Below are positions 43,562 through 51,742 of a DNA stretch of 64,000 nucleotides, piece by piece. Made by a program: the position numbers and the translations under genes. Source of the DNA: Pseudomonadota bacterium (GTDB lineage Bacteria > Pseudomonadota > Alphaproteobacteria > Rhizobiales > Xanthobacteraceae); contig JAEWIX010000025.1 in NCBI GenBank assembly GCA_023386885.1, positions 181,982 to 245,981 of the forward strand. The letters run 5' to 3'. A model generated the notes under the pieces. It saw only the letters and a program-made list of their open reading frames with translations. It had not been told where the DNA came from and did no database searches. How positions within the stretch are numbered: position 1 is the stretch's first letter; every line of letters starts with the position of its first letter.

Positions 43562-44052
43562 TCGCCGCGCGCGGCTTCCCCCGCCTTCACCGCGTCGAGC
43601 AGGTTGTCGCGCAGTTTCGTCACCTGCTTTTGCAGCTTGACGAAATCCTCCATCGGAAAACCCGACGCCTTGACCAGATTGCGCTGCGACGCGCGCTCGC
43701 GCAGACGGCGGCCTTCCTCGGTGAGGCTGACGCGAACCACGCGCTCGTCGTCGCTGTCGCGGCGGCGGCGCAAGTAGCCGAGGCTCTCCAGCTTCTTCAG
43801 GATCGGCGTCAGCGTGTTGGATTCCAGAAACATCCGCTCGCCAAGCTGGCTCACGGTCTGGCTGTCCTCCTCCCACAACGCGACCAGCGCAATGTACTGC
43901 GTGTAGGTGAGGCCGAGCGGATCGAGGATCGGCTTGTAGGCGCGGCCATAGGCGAGGTTCGCTGAATAGATCGCGAAACAGAGGAAATCCGCGAGTTTCG
44001 GCACGCTTTTGGCGGCGGCTTTCGACGGGACGGCTGATTTCGAGGAGCTCAT
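43552..44052 (-). CDS. ohrR: OhrR-type MarR-family peroxide-sensing repressor
   Basis: 166 aa from ATG 44052; GTG 44070 is an alternative. The reactive Cys lies at about 25 in LADFLCFAIYSANLAYGRAYK, the position used by OhrR to sense organic hydroperoxides. The winged helix is complete: QTVSQLGERMFLESNTLTPILKKLE and RRRDSDDERVVRVSLTEEG. Oxidation of the Cys releases it from DNA and allows ohr expression. It is divergent from ohr, and two matching palindromes sit between them. Its 3' end overlaps the methyltransferase remnant by about 10 bp. Confidence 0.93.
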   Translation of the reverse strand: MSSSKSAVPSKAAAKSVPKLADFLCFAIYSANLAYGRAYKPILDPLGLTYTQYIALVALWEEDSQTVSQLGERMFLESNTLTPILKKLESLGYLRRRRDSDDERVVRVSLTEEGRRLRERASQRNLVKASGFPMEDFVKLQKQVTKLRDNLLDAVKAGEAARGDQA

Positions 44053-44105
44053 GGCAGGCGCTTTCGACACGACAATGTGAGGACGCCTCCGAATATATAT
44101 CGCAT

Positions 44106-44118
44106 CCGATTAAATCGG
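44106..44118. promoter_or_regulatory. OhrR operator 1
   Basis: CCGATT-A-AATCGG, a perfect 6-1-6 palindrome, 5 bp upstream of the -35 of the ohr promoter. It shares the core CGATTAAATCG with the second site. Confidence 0.75.
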
Positions 44119-44123
44119 AAGGG

Positions 44124-44153
44124 TTGACAGGCGGCGGCGCAGCGCTCTATGTA
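44124..44153 (+). promoter_or_regulatory. ohr promoter
   Basis: TTGACA (44124-44129), spacer 18 bp, TATGTA (44148-44153). The start should be near 44160, inside the second operator, so the repressor can block it directly. Confidence 0.75.
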
Positions 44154-44159
44154 ACGGAC

Positions 44160-44172
44160 ACGATTAAATCGT
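44160..44172. promoter_or_regulatory. OhrR operator 2
   Basis: ACGATT-A-AATCGT, a perfect 6-1-6 palindrome at the predicted ohr transcription start, 54 bp (about five helical turns) from operator 1. Confidence 0.75.
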
Positions 44173-44202
44173 ATACGATGTAATTAACCGAAGGAGCCCA
44201 CC

Positions 44203-44631
44203 ATGACCGCCACTGCAACAGCCCCCGCCAAGGTTCTCTACACCGCCAGCACCCACACCACCGGCGGCCGCGACGGCCGCGCGCAAAGTTCGGACAATCG
44301 CCTCGACGTCGCACTTTCCGTGCCGGGCGGTCCGGGCAGCGGCACCAACCCGGAGCAACTGTTCGCCGCCGGTTGGTCTGCCTGCTTCATCGGCGCGATG
44401 CGCCGCGCCGCCGCCGTGCAGAAGGTGACGCTGCCGGCCGATCTCGCGGTCGACGCCGAGGTCGATCTGGTGACGACCGGGGATGCCTTCGCCCTGCAGG
44501 CGCGGCTCACTATCAGCCTGCCGGGCCTCGCGCGCGACACCGCGCAGGCAGTGGCGGACGCCGCGCATCAGATCTGCCCGTATTCAAAGGCGACGCGCGG
44601 CAACATCGACGTGACCATCGCCATCGCCTGA
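44203..44631 (+). CDS. ohr: Organic hydroperoxide resistance protein Ohr
   Basis: 142 aa; AAGGAG is 6 nt before ATG. Contains both catalytic cysteines, C61 in GWSACFIGAM and C125 in HQICPYSKATRGN, in the usual positions for this 140-aa peroxidase. It reduces organic and lipid hydroperoxides with lipoylated proteins. Controlled by the divergent OhrR. Confidence 0.97.
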   Translation: MTATATAPAKVLYTASTHTTGGRDGRAQSSDNRLDVALSVPGGPGSGTNPEQLFAAGWSACFIGAMRRAAAVQKVTLPADLAVDAEVDLVTTGDAFALQARLTISLPGLARDTAQAVADAAHQICPYSKATRGNIDVTIAIA

Positions 44632-44701
44632 TCCGCAATCGGCCGCGCCCGCACACATCACTGGCGCGGCCACCTCTTCCCTGCATTTTCGGAGTCCGCA
44701 C

Positions 44702-45739
44702 ATGACCCTCGCCCTCAACCGCCGCCACCTGCTCGGCTTCGCCGCCGCTGCCGCCGCCCAGATCGGGTTTGGCCCGATCGCCACCGCGCAAGGTGCAGCG
44801 TCATCGCCGCTTCCCGCGATCAAGCCCGGCAGCCACACCTCGCTCGGTTCGCTGAAGACCATCGATGCCGGGCTGGTGCGCATCGGTTACGCGGAACTGG
44901 GTCCGGCGAACGGACCGGCGGTGATCCTGCTGCACGGCTGGCCCTACGACATTCACAGCTATGCCGATGTGGCGCCGCTGCTGGCGGATGCGGGCTATCG
45001 CGTCATCGTGCCGTATCTGCGCGGCCACGGCACGACGCGGCTTCTCGCAAGCGACACGCCGCGCAACGGACAACCTTCCGCGGTGGCCTCCGACACCATC
45101 GCGATGATGGACGCGCTGAAGATCGAGAAGGCCGTGCTCGCCGGTTACGACTGGGGCGCGCGCTCGGCCGATATCATCGCCGCGTTGTGGCCGGAGCGCT
45201 GCAAGGCGCTGGTCTCGGTGAGCGGCTATCTGATCGGCAGCCAGGCCGCAGGCGCGAGACCGTTGCCGCCGCAGGCCGAACTGCAATGGTGGTATCAGTT
45301 CTATTTTGCCACCGAGCGCGGCCGTCTCGGCTACACGCAGAACACCGCTGCCTTCGCGAAACTGATCTGGCAGCTCGCTTCGCCGCAGTGGAAGTTCGAC
45401 GACGCGACCTTCGCACGGAGCGCCACGGCGTTCGACAATCCCGATCACGTCGCCGTGGTGATTCACAATTATCGCTGGCGGCTCGGCCTCGCGGAAGGCG
45501 AAGCGAAGTACGATGCGCTGGAGGCGAAGCTCGCGACGTTCCCGCAAATCGCCGCGCCGACCATCACCATGGAAGGCGACGCCAACGGCGCGCCGCATCC
45601 GGAGCCTTCTTCTTATGCAAAGCGCTTCTCCGGCCGCTACGAGCATCGCCTGATCAAGGGCGGCATCGGCCACAACCTGCCGCAGGAAGCGCCGCGCGCG
45701 TTTGCTCAGGCGGTGGTGGATGTGGCGACGTGGGCGTGA
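44702..45739 (+). CDS. Exported alpha/beta hydrolase (epoxide hydrolase / haloalkane dehalogenase type)
   Basis: 345 aa; GGAG is 8 nt upstream. The N-terminus (LNRRHLLGFAAAAAAQIGFG) has a twin Arg and a hydrophobic stretch, consistent with Tat export. HGWP after VILLHG gives the oxyanion hole and the nucleophile elbow is YDWGARSAD, so the nucleophile is Asp in GYDWGAR, as in epoxide hydrolases and dehalogenases. The terminal HRLIKGGIGHNLPQE carries the catalytic His. It starts 70 bp after ohr on the same strand and might be induced with it. Confidence 0.88.
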   Translation: MTLALNRRHLLGFAAAAAAQIGFGPIATAQGAASSPLPAIKPGSHTSLGSLKTIDAGLVRIGYAELGPANGPAVILLHGWPYDIHSYADVAPLLADAGYRVIVPYLRGHGTTRLLASDTPRNGQPSAVASDTIAMMDALKIEKAVLAGYDWGARSADIIAALWPERCKALVSVSGYLIGSQAAGARPLPPQAELQWWYQFYFATERGRLGYTQNTAAFAKLIWQLASPQWKFDDATFARSATAFDNPDHVAVVIHNYRWRLGLAEGEAKYDALEAKLATFPQIAAPTITMEGDANGAPHPEPSSYAKRFSGRYEHRLIKGGIGHNLPQEAPRAFAQAVVDVATWA

Positions 45740-45756
45740 GTGAATAGGCTCAGCAC

Positions 45757-45805
45757 ATCGTCCTGAAGTGCGAGCCGCATTTTCGGCGAGCCTCGAAGGA
45801 TGACG
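45757..45805. repeat. Intergenic palindromic repeat, family C (short copy)
   Basis: ATCGTCCTGAAGTGCGAGCC ... GAGCCTCGAAGGATGAC, a degenerate copy of the CATCCTGAGG/CTCGAAGGA element found complete at 48520-48610. Lies between the hydrolase and MFS stops. Confidence 0.6.
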
Positions 45806-45813
45806 GTGGCAGC

Positions 45814-47097
45814 CTACGCCGGCGCGAGCCTTGCCGTCGCGTCGCGGTTGCGGCCGATCATCAGCGACAGCACCGCCGCGACAAGCCCGGTGAGGCCGGC
45901 GATGACGAAGGCGCCGAGGTAATCACCCTGCGCGGTGCGCATCGCGCCGGCGAAGAACGCTGCCGACGCCGCACCGAGTTGATGCCCGGCGACGATCCAG
46001 CCGAAGATCACCGGGGCCTTGCGGTCGCCGAACGCGTCGTTGGCGAGCCGCATGGTCGGCGGCACCGTGGCGATCCAGTCGAGACCGTAGAACACCGCAA
46101 ACACGGTGAGGCTCCACAGCGAGAAGCCGGAATACGGCAGGTAGATCAGCGACAGCCCGCGCAGCCCGTAATACATGAACAGCAGCTTGCGCGGATCGAA
46201 GCGGTCAGTGAGCCAGCCGGACAACGTGGTGCCGATCAGATCGAAGATGCCCATCAGCGCCAGCAGGCTCGCGGCCTGCACCTGCGCGATGCCGTAGTCG
46301 CCGCAGAACGCGATCAGATGGGTGCCGACCAGCCCGTTGGTGGTGAACCCACAGATGAAGAACGTCGCGAACAGATACCAGAAGGTGCGGGTCTTCGCGG
46401 CTTCAACGAGATGCGAGATCGCGGCGGCGAACGGGTTCTGCCCCGTCGCCGGCGGCGGCACGTCGTCAACGTCGCTGCCATAGGCGCGCTGGCCGATCGA
46501 CGCCGGGCGCTCCGGCACCAGAAAATAGATCACCGGCACCAGTACCGCGCAGCACGCGGCGATGATCAGCACCACCGGCTGCCAGCCGCCGCGCTCGACG
46601 ATGGCGGCGAAGCCCGGCATGAACACCAGCGTGCCGGTGGCGGTCGCGGCGGTGAGCAGGCCCATCATGGTGCCGCGATTCTTGACGAACCAGCGATTGA
46701 CGATCACCGCGCCGAGCACGTTGGCGACCGCACCAGAGCCGATGCCGGTGAGCAGGCCCCAGGTGAGAAACAGATGCCACGGCTTGGTCATGAAATAGCT
46801 GGCGGCGGTGGCGGCCGACATCAGCACCAGCGCGCCCATCACGGTGCGGCGGATGCCGAACTGGTTCATCACCGCGGCGGCGAACGGACCGGCAAGGCCA
46901 TAGAGAAAGATGCCGACGGCGGCGGCAACCGAAATGGTGTCGATGCTCCAGCCGAACGACTGCTGCAGCGGCAGGATCAGCACACCCGGCGTGGCGCGCA
47001 GGCCGGCGGCAGTGAGCAGCGCGACGAAGATCACCGCGACGACGACGAAGGCATAGTTCTGGCCGAACGGACGGCTTGAAATGGTGGCCTGCTGCAT
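45814..47097 (-). CDS. MFS transporter (oxalate/formate or monocarboxylate-like branch)
   Basis: 427 aa with about twelve hydrophobic helices. The signature between helices 2 and 3 is MNQFGIRRTVMGA, and RGTMMGLLTAATATG follows helix 4. The loop at about 195-225 is the central cytoplasmic break. The pattern (LPLQQSFGWSIDTISVAAAVGIFLYGLAGP) is that of the family containing OxlT and monocarboxylate carriers, so a small organic acid is likely. Its promoter region is shared with the TetR gene and overlaid by that regulator's operator. Confidence 0.92.
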   Translation of the reverse strand: MQQATISSRPFGQNYAFVVVAVIFVALLTAAGLRATPGVLILPLQQSFGWSIDTISVAAAVGIFLYGLAGPFAAAVMNQFGIRRTVMGALVLMSAATAASYFMTKPWHLFLTWGLLTGIGSGAVANVLGAVIVNRWFVKNRGTMMGLLTAATATGTLVFMPGFAAIVERGGWQPVVLIIAACCAVLVPVIYFLVPERPASIGQRAYGSDVDDVPPPATGQNPFAAAISHLVEAAKTRTFWYLFATFFICGFTTNGLVGTHLIAFCGDYGIAQVQAASLLALMGIFDLIGTTLSGWLTDRFDPRKLLFMYYGLRGLSLIYLPYSGFSLWSLTVFAVFYGLDWIATVPPTMRLANDAFGDRKAPVIFGWIVAGHQLGAASAAFFAGAMRTAQGDYLGAFVIAGLTGLVAAVLSLMIGRNRDATARLAPA

Positions 47098-47149
47098 GTT
47101 ACTAACCGGTACGTGTCAAGGGTCGCCAACATAGGTACCGGTCAGTAAC
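47098..47149. promoter_or_regulatory. TetR-type operator between MFS and regulator genes
   Basis: GTTACTAACCGGTAC (47098-47112) and GTACCGGTCAGTAAC (47135-47149) are inverted copies with one mismatch. The pair lies exactly between the two divergent start codons, leaving 1 bp on either side, so bound repressor would cover both starts. Confidence 0.85.
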
Positions 47150-47150
47150 A

Positions 47151-47783
47151 TTGTCAAGCCGTTCCGCCCCGCCCCGCAAGCAGACCGCCCCCGCGAATGC
47201 GCCGCAGCCGCCGCGCGCGGCGGAGCGGATCCGCGCCTCGGCCCGCGAGCTGTTCTACCGCGAGGGCATTCGCGCGGTCGGCGTCGACGAGATCGTCAGC
47301 CGCGCCGGTGTCACCAAGCCGAGCCTGTATCGCGCCTTTCCCTCCAAGGACGACCTCGCCGCCGCCTATCTCTCGGACTACGACCGCGAGTTCTGGCCGC
47401 GCTTCGAGAAGCCGGGCGGCAAGAACCAGCCCGATGCTCGCGCACAGGTGCTGGCCTATATACGCGAACTGGCGAACCGCGCGGTGAAGGACGGCTATCG
47501 CGGCTGCGGCCTGAGCAATGCCGCCGTCGAATATCCTGGCCACACCCATCCCGCTCGGCTCGTCGCCGAGACGCACAAGAAGGCGCTGCGACAACGGCTG
47601 CGCGAACTCGGGGCCGAGATGGGCGCGCGCGACCCGCGCATGCTGGGCGACGCCCTGATGCTGCTGATCGAGGGCGTCTACGTCACCGGCCAGCAATCGG
47701 CCTCCGGCCCCGCGCAATCGGCGCTCGCCGCCGCGACCGCGCTGATCGATGCCAGCGTGACGAAGCCGGCGCGCAAACGATAA
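47151..47783 (+). CDS. TetR-family regulator of the divergent MFS transporter
   Basis: 210 aa from TTG 47151; no ATG or GTG stands at a sensible position and no Shine-Dalgarno is visible, so it could be translated leaderless. The HTH is RIRASARELFYREGIRAVGVDEIVSRAGVTKPSLYRAFPSKDDL, canonical for TetR. The C-terminal part (GYRGCGLSNAAVEYPGHTHPA) resembles the YcdC/AcrR-like group with ligand pocket residues unknown. It should repress itself and the MFS gene. Confidence 0.9.
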   Translation: MSSRSAPPRKQTAPANAPQPPRAAERIRASARELFYREGIRAVGVDEIVSRAGVTKPSLYRAFPSKDDLAAAYLSDYDREFWPRFEKPGGKNQPDARAQVLAYIRELANRAVKDGYRGCGLSNAAVEYPGHTHPARLVAETHKKALRQRLRELGAEMGARDPRMLGDALMLLIEGVYVTGQQSASGPAQSALAAATALIDASVTKPARKR

Positions 47784-47903
47784 CGCGCTGGAAGCCGACG
47801 CGCGACAGCTGCGCGTCTGGCCGCCTTAACCATCTGTTTACCATAACGCAGGACAATTCCGGAGGCACAGCGGTAAGCTTTTCGTGCCCAAGGTTTGGCA
47901 TCC

Positions 47904-48467
47904 ATGGCACAGCTCAGCAGCAGCGTCCGTCATCCGCTTCTCGACAGCCTCGACCGCATCGTCCCGCAACCCGCCCCGCCGCCCAGTGACGGCAGCGAAG
48001 CAGCCACAAGCGCGGATGATGCCGGCAATGTCCTGACGTTCCCCGCGCAGCCGGCGCGCGACGACAGTGCGACCGCGCTCGACCTGATCTATCAGGCCGC
48101 CGAAATGTTCACCGGGGTCGAGAGCCGCGCGCGCGACATCGAGGCCAACGCTCGCGCGATGTGCCAGAACGCGGTGGACAAGCTGGTCGATGCCGAACGC
48201 CGGGTGAAAGCCGCCGAGCGCGCGCGACAGGACATCATTGCCGATGTCGATCGCCGCCTGCAGGAGGTCGCGCTGGCGTTGAGCGACGCACAGGCCCGGA
48301 TCGAGGCCGCCGATGCCCGCGCTGCCGCCGCCGAGACGCGCGCAACCGCCGCCGAAGCCGAAGCGCAGACCGCGCGCCGCCTGCTCGCGAAAGTCGAGGA
48401 TGCGATCCGCAGCCGGCTGTTGGGCGAAGACACCGACGTGCACCCGCTGCGCCGCGCGAGGGCTTGA
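47904..48467 (+). CDS. Coiled-coil protein, function unknown
   Basis: 187 aa from ATG 47904 with AAGG 9 nt upstream. Residues about 60-170 are Ala/Arg/Glu-rich with heptad-like spacing (ARDIEANARAMCQNAVDKLV, AQARIEAADARAAAAETRATA), predicted to form a long coiled coil. Rhizobiales carry similar small proteins with no assigned function. No signal peptide or membrane helix. Confidence 0.7.
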   Translation: MAQLSSSVRHPLLDSLDRIVPQPAPPPSDGSEAATSADDAGNVLTFPAQPARDDSATALDLIYQAAEMFTGVESRARDIEANARAMCQNAVDKLVDAERRVKAAERARQDIIADVDRRLQEVALALSDAQARIEAADARAAAAETRATAAEAEAQTARRLLAKVEDAIRSRLLGEDTDVHPLRRARA

Positions 48468-48519
48468 AAGCCGGACGCCGTCAATTTCAAAATTGAATAG
48501 GTCTACACATGGAGACGGC

Positions 48520-48610
48520 GTCATCCTGAGGCGCGAGCCGCATCTCGCAACGAGTCTCGAAGGACCGCCGTCGCCCTTCGAGGCTCGCGTCGCTCGCACC
48601 TCAGGGTGAC
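48520..48610. repeat. Intergenic palindromic repeat, family C (full copy)
   Basis: GTCATCCTGAGGCGCGAGCC at the left and AGGCTCGCGTCGCTCGCACC-TCAGGGTGAC at the right are near-inverted, with TCTCGAAGGACC in the middle. It belongs to a repeat family I recall as common between genes in Bradyrhizobium relatives. Confidence 0.7.
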
Positions 48611-48643
48611 GGCTTTGGTGCGTCAGTTCCAGTTCACCCAGTT

Positions 48644-48904
48644 TCAGCGCCGCACGCGCACCTTGGCGAATTTCACGCTTTTGCCGTCAGCCATCCGCGT
48701 GGCGGTGAAGCCGGCATCCATGATGGCCTCGCGCTGCGGCATCCGCTCCTCCGGCGCACGGGTGACATCCCACCACGCCGCGCGATGCGCCGCGCGCGGC
48801 AACGCGTCGTCGATGATCTCCTCGATCTCGTCGAAGCTCAGCACGAAATCGGCGCGCGTCTGCGCCGTTAGATAGTCGCGCAGCAAAGTGTAATCGTTGG
48901 CCAT
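48644..48904 (-). CDS. Small protein of the DUF7662-like type
   Basis: 86 aa from ATG 48904 (ATG 48916 adds 4 residues and overlaps a repeat). The pattern LLRDYLTAQTRADFVLSFDEIEEIIDDALP, then HRAAWWDV and AIMDAGFTATRMADGKSVKF, matches a family of small soluble proteins carrying the HRAWW-type motif seen in many bacteria and phages. Function unknown; some sit in toxin or restriction neighbourhoods, none of which is here. Confidence 0.72.
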   Translation of the reverse strand: MANDYTLLRDYLTAQTRADFVLSFDEIEEIIDDALPRAAHRAAWWDVTRAPEERMPQREAIMDAGFTATRMADGKSVKFAKVRVRR

Positions 48905-49078
48905 GATTGTCGTCATAGCCGGGGAAGGCCCGCGTTTCTATCCAAAATGTTGAGGGTAAGAATCGCGGGTAGCCTGCTCCTCGGTTCGTCATGTCCGGAT
49001 TCATTCCGGCCATCTACGTCTTTCTCGTTGTGAGGTTATAAAACGTGGATGGCCGGGACGAGCCCGGCCATGACGACA
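48905..49078. repeat. Composite palindromic repeat, family A, copy 1
   Basis: A left part GTCGTCATAGCCGGGG ... CATGTCCGGATTCATTCCGG-CCATCTACGTCTTTCT and a right part ACGTGGATGGCCGGG-ACG-AGCCCGGCCATGACGAC. The right part alone is a 10-bp hairpin. The same two-part layout recurs at 57668-57795 and 63503-63663. Includes the gap between the small DUF7662-like gene and the serine hydrolase gene. Confidence 0.75.
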
Positions 49079-49118
49079 ACAGATGCCGTGCCTCCCTCAC
49101 AATGAGGCACGGAGCATC

Positions 49119-50429
49119 TTACTTCATCAACTCCGCGGCCAGCGCGGCGTAGGCCGGCAGCGTCACCGGATCGTTGTTGGCGTTGGCGGCGCGGGGGTGC
49201 GAGGCGTAGCGCACGATCACCATCTCCGCTTTGGGATCGATGTAGATCGACTGGCCATAGATGCCGCGCGCGGCGAAGGCACCGTTGGCGTTCTCGCTGT
49301 GCCACCACATGTCGTGATAGGACCAGCCCGGCAGCGTCTTGTAGCCGGCCGGCGCGAACTTCGCCTTGTCGCCGCCCTTGGCGACTTCCAGAGCGGCGGC
49401 TTCCGGAATCACCTGCTGGCCGTTGAATTCACCCTTGTTGCGGATCATCTCGCCGAAGCGCGCCAGATCGCGCAGCGTGGTGTTGAGTCCGCCGCCGCCC
49501 GACGACGTGCCGATCGAATCCACCATGAAGTAAGCGTCGTTCTCGGCACCGAGCTTCTGCCAGATTTCCTTGGACAGCAGATCGGCAAGCGACTGGCCCG
49601 ACGCACGCGCCACGATCCACGCCAACACTTCTGCGTTCGGCGTCTTGTAGGCGAAGACCTTGCCGTGCTCGCCTTCCTTTTGCAGCTTGACGAGGAAGTC
49701 GTAGAACGTCCGCGGGCCGCTGTAGTTGGGCGGCAGCGGCATCATGCCGCCGGCGCGCGCGTAGTCGAAAATCTCGGCCTTCGGATCGGAATATTTCTCC
49801 GAATATTTGACGCCGATGGTCATGTCCATCACCTCGCGCACGGTGGCGTCGCCGTAGGCGGAGTCCTTCAACTCGGGCACGTACTTCACGATCTGCGCGG
49901 CGGGATCGAGCTTGCCTTGCGCGACAAGCACGGCGGCGAGCGTCCCCACGAACGACTTGGTCACCGAGAAGGCGACGTGCGGCGTGTGCGCGTTGCCGGC
50001 GCCGAAATACTTCTCGTAGATCACCTTGCCCTTGTGCAGCACCAGCAGCCCGTCGGCATAGGTTAGCGCCGGCATGTCGCCGAAGGTGATCGCCTTGCCG
50101 TCCATGGTGGTGACGGGGATTTTCTCGATATCGCGCTCGGCGCGCGGCAACTGCGATACAGCGCCCTCGCCGCGCCAGACATTGGCGGTCGGCACCAGTT
50201 CGCGAATGTGGTTGAAAGCCCAGCGCGTGCCGGGGAATTTGCTGCTGCTGCCGTCATAGAAACGCACTGTTTTGTCCGGCGGCGGCGGAAAACCCTGCAT
50301 CACCTTGCCCGCCACCGGATCGGTCTGCGCCGCGGTCGGCAGCTTCGGCGGATCGTCGGCGCGCGCTTGCGGCGCAAGCGTTGCGAGCACGAACAGGCTG
50401 GCGCCGGCGAGAGCGATGAAGCGGGTCAT
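49119..50429 (-). CDS. Exported serine hydrolase, class C beta-lactamase/esterase family
   Basis: 436 aa from ATG 50429 (GAGGA 7 nt upstream); the signal peptide ends QARADDP near residue 24. The catalytic SxxK is SVTK at 155-158 (AFSVTKSFVG). The second catalytic Tyr is likely in MDMTIGVKYSEKYSD. The C-terminal region contains WYHDMWW-like aromatic-rich segments (GWSYHDMWWHS). These proteins act as esterases, D-amino-acid amidases or 6-aminohexanoate-dimer hydrolases (NylB type); NylB-like fits best by overall pattern. Confidence 0.85.
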   Translation of the reverse strand: MTRFIALAGASLFVLATLAPQARADDPPKLPTAAQTDPVAGKVMQGFPPPPDKTVRFYDGSSSKFPGTRWAFNHIRELVPTANVWRGEGAVSQLPRAERDIEKIPVTTMDGKAITFGDMPALTYADGLLVLHKGKVIYEKYFGAGNAHTPHVAFSVTKSFVGTLAAVLVAQGKLDPAAQIVKYVPELKDSAYGDATVREVMDMTIGVKYSEKYSDPKAEIFDYARAGGMMPLPPNYSGPRTFYDFLVKLQKEGEHGKVFAYKTPNAEVLAWIVARASGQSLADLLSKEIWQKLGAENDAYFMVDSIGTSSGGGGLNTTLRDLARFGEMIRNKGEFNGQQVIPEAAALEVAKGGDKAKFAPAGYKTLPGWSYHDMWWHSENANGAFAARGIYGQSIYIDPKAEMVIVRYASHPRAANANNDPVTLPAYAALAAELMK

Positions 50430-50521
50430 GGGGTTTCCTCGTGTGGTTTGATTTTGTTGGTTTGATTGCGGCTGCATGGTTGCGGAAGACAATGCGCCTG
50501 TCCAGCGCAACCATATGACGG

Positions 50522-50644
50522 GTCGTCCCCGCGCAGGCGGGGACCCAGACTCAGCAGCGGCAGTGATATGGAATGCTCGCGTTGTCGCGCCTGCCGCGAC
50601 AATCAATGTCAGGGGGTCTGGGTCCCCGCCTGCGCGGGGACGAC
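50522..50644. repeat. Inverted pair of family B palindromes
   Basis: Left arm 50522-50550 (GTCGTCCCCGCGCAGGCGGGGACCCAGAC) and right arm 50616-50644 are exact inverted copies, 29 bp each, 65 bp apart. Each arm is itself a GTCCCCGC/GCGGGGAC hairpin. Lies just past the galU stop and may end or protect that transcript. Another copy of the core is at 63946-63971. Confidence 0.8.
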
Positions 50645-50661
50645 TCCAACCTTAGCTCTGC

Positions 50662-51531
50662 TCACAAATACTTCTTCATCTCCGCCAGCAATCCATCGCG
50701 CAGGTCGGGACGCGCCATGCCGTAGGCGATGTTGGCGCGGAGGAAACCGGCGCGGGAGCCGCAATCGTGGCGCTCGCCTTCGAATTCGAGGCCGTAGAAT
50801 TTCTGCGACTCCGACAGCTTCTTCATGCCGTCGGTGAGCTGAATCTCGCCGCCCGCGCCCTTTTCCTGCGTCTCGAGAATCTTGAAGATCTCCGGCTGCA
50901 GGATGTAGCGGCCGGTGATCGAGAGGTTGGACGGCGCGGTGCCCTTCGGCGGTTTCTCTACCATGCCGTTAACGGCGAACACCTTGCCGGAACGCTCACC
51001 GACGCCGACGACGCCGTATTGATGCGTCATGTCTTCCGGCACGGCTTCCACCGCGAGCAGGTTGGCGTTGTCGCCGAGCGCCTCGGCGGCGGCGATCATC
51101 TGCTTCAGCACGCCCGGCGTGTTGAGCACCAGTTCGTCGGGCAGCACGACGGCGAACGGTTCATTGCCGACGATGTCGCGCGCACACCACACCGCATGGC
51201 CAAGGCCGAGCGGCGCCTGCTGGCGGGTGAAGCTCATGGCGCCGGCCTCGGGCTGGAATTGCGCCAGCAATTCCTGCTCGGCCTTCTTGCCGCGCGCGGC
51301 CAGCGTGGTGTCGAGTTCGAACATCTTGTCGAAGTGATCCTCGATCACGCCCTTGTTGCGCCCGGTGACGAAGATGAAGTGCTCGATACCGGCTTCTCTC
51401 GCCTCGTCCACGACGTACTGGATCAGCGGCCGGTCGACGATGGTCAACATTTCCTTCGGCATCGCCTTGGTGGCGGGCAGGACGCGGGTGCCAAGACCGG
51501 CAACCGGAAATACGGCTTTGCGGATTTTCAT
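50662..51531 (-). CDS. galU: UTP-glucose-1-phosphate uridylyltransferase
   Basis: 289 aa. VFPVAGLGTRVLPATKAMPKEML is the nucleotide-binding start, TGRNKGVIEDHFD and GLGHAVWCARDIVG follow, and FAVVLPDELV carries the metal-binding Asp. Converts UTP and glucose-1-phosphate to UDP-glucose for exopolysaccharide, LPS and trehalose. Same length as known GalU. Divergent from the transglycosylase gene with about 210 bp between. Confidence 0.96.
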   Translation of the reverse strand: MKIRKAVFPVAGLGTRVLPATKAMPKEMLTIVDRPLIQYVVDEAREAGIEHFIFVTGRNKGVIEDHFDKMFELDTTLAARGKKAEQELLAQFQPEAGAMSFTRQQAPLGLGHAVWCARDIVGNEPFAVVLPDELVLNTPGVLKQMIAAAEALGDNANLLAVEAVPEDMTHQYGVVGVGERSGKVFAVNGMVEKPPKGTAPSNLSITGRYILQPEIFKILETQEKGAGGEIQLTDGMKKLSESQKFYGLEFEGERHDCGSRAGFLRANIAYGMARPDLRDGLLAEMKKYL

Positions 51532-51742
51532 GAGCGCTCTTCGTTCAACGTCGAAAGGATGCCGGAACCGGCGAATGAAGTGGTAGCCCGTTTGCAGCCA
51601 ACAACAAAGGCGGATGTGTGGTGAGCGCCCCTGCGGCGCTTCGCCATGGTGCGGTCACGGAAAACCTGCGATCTGTTAAGCGGATCGAAACCCTATCCGG
51701 GCCTCCTGAATATCGACGAATTTTCGGGACAGGGATGACGGG

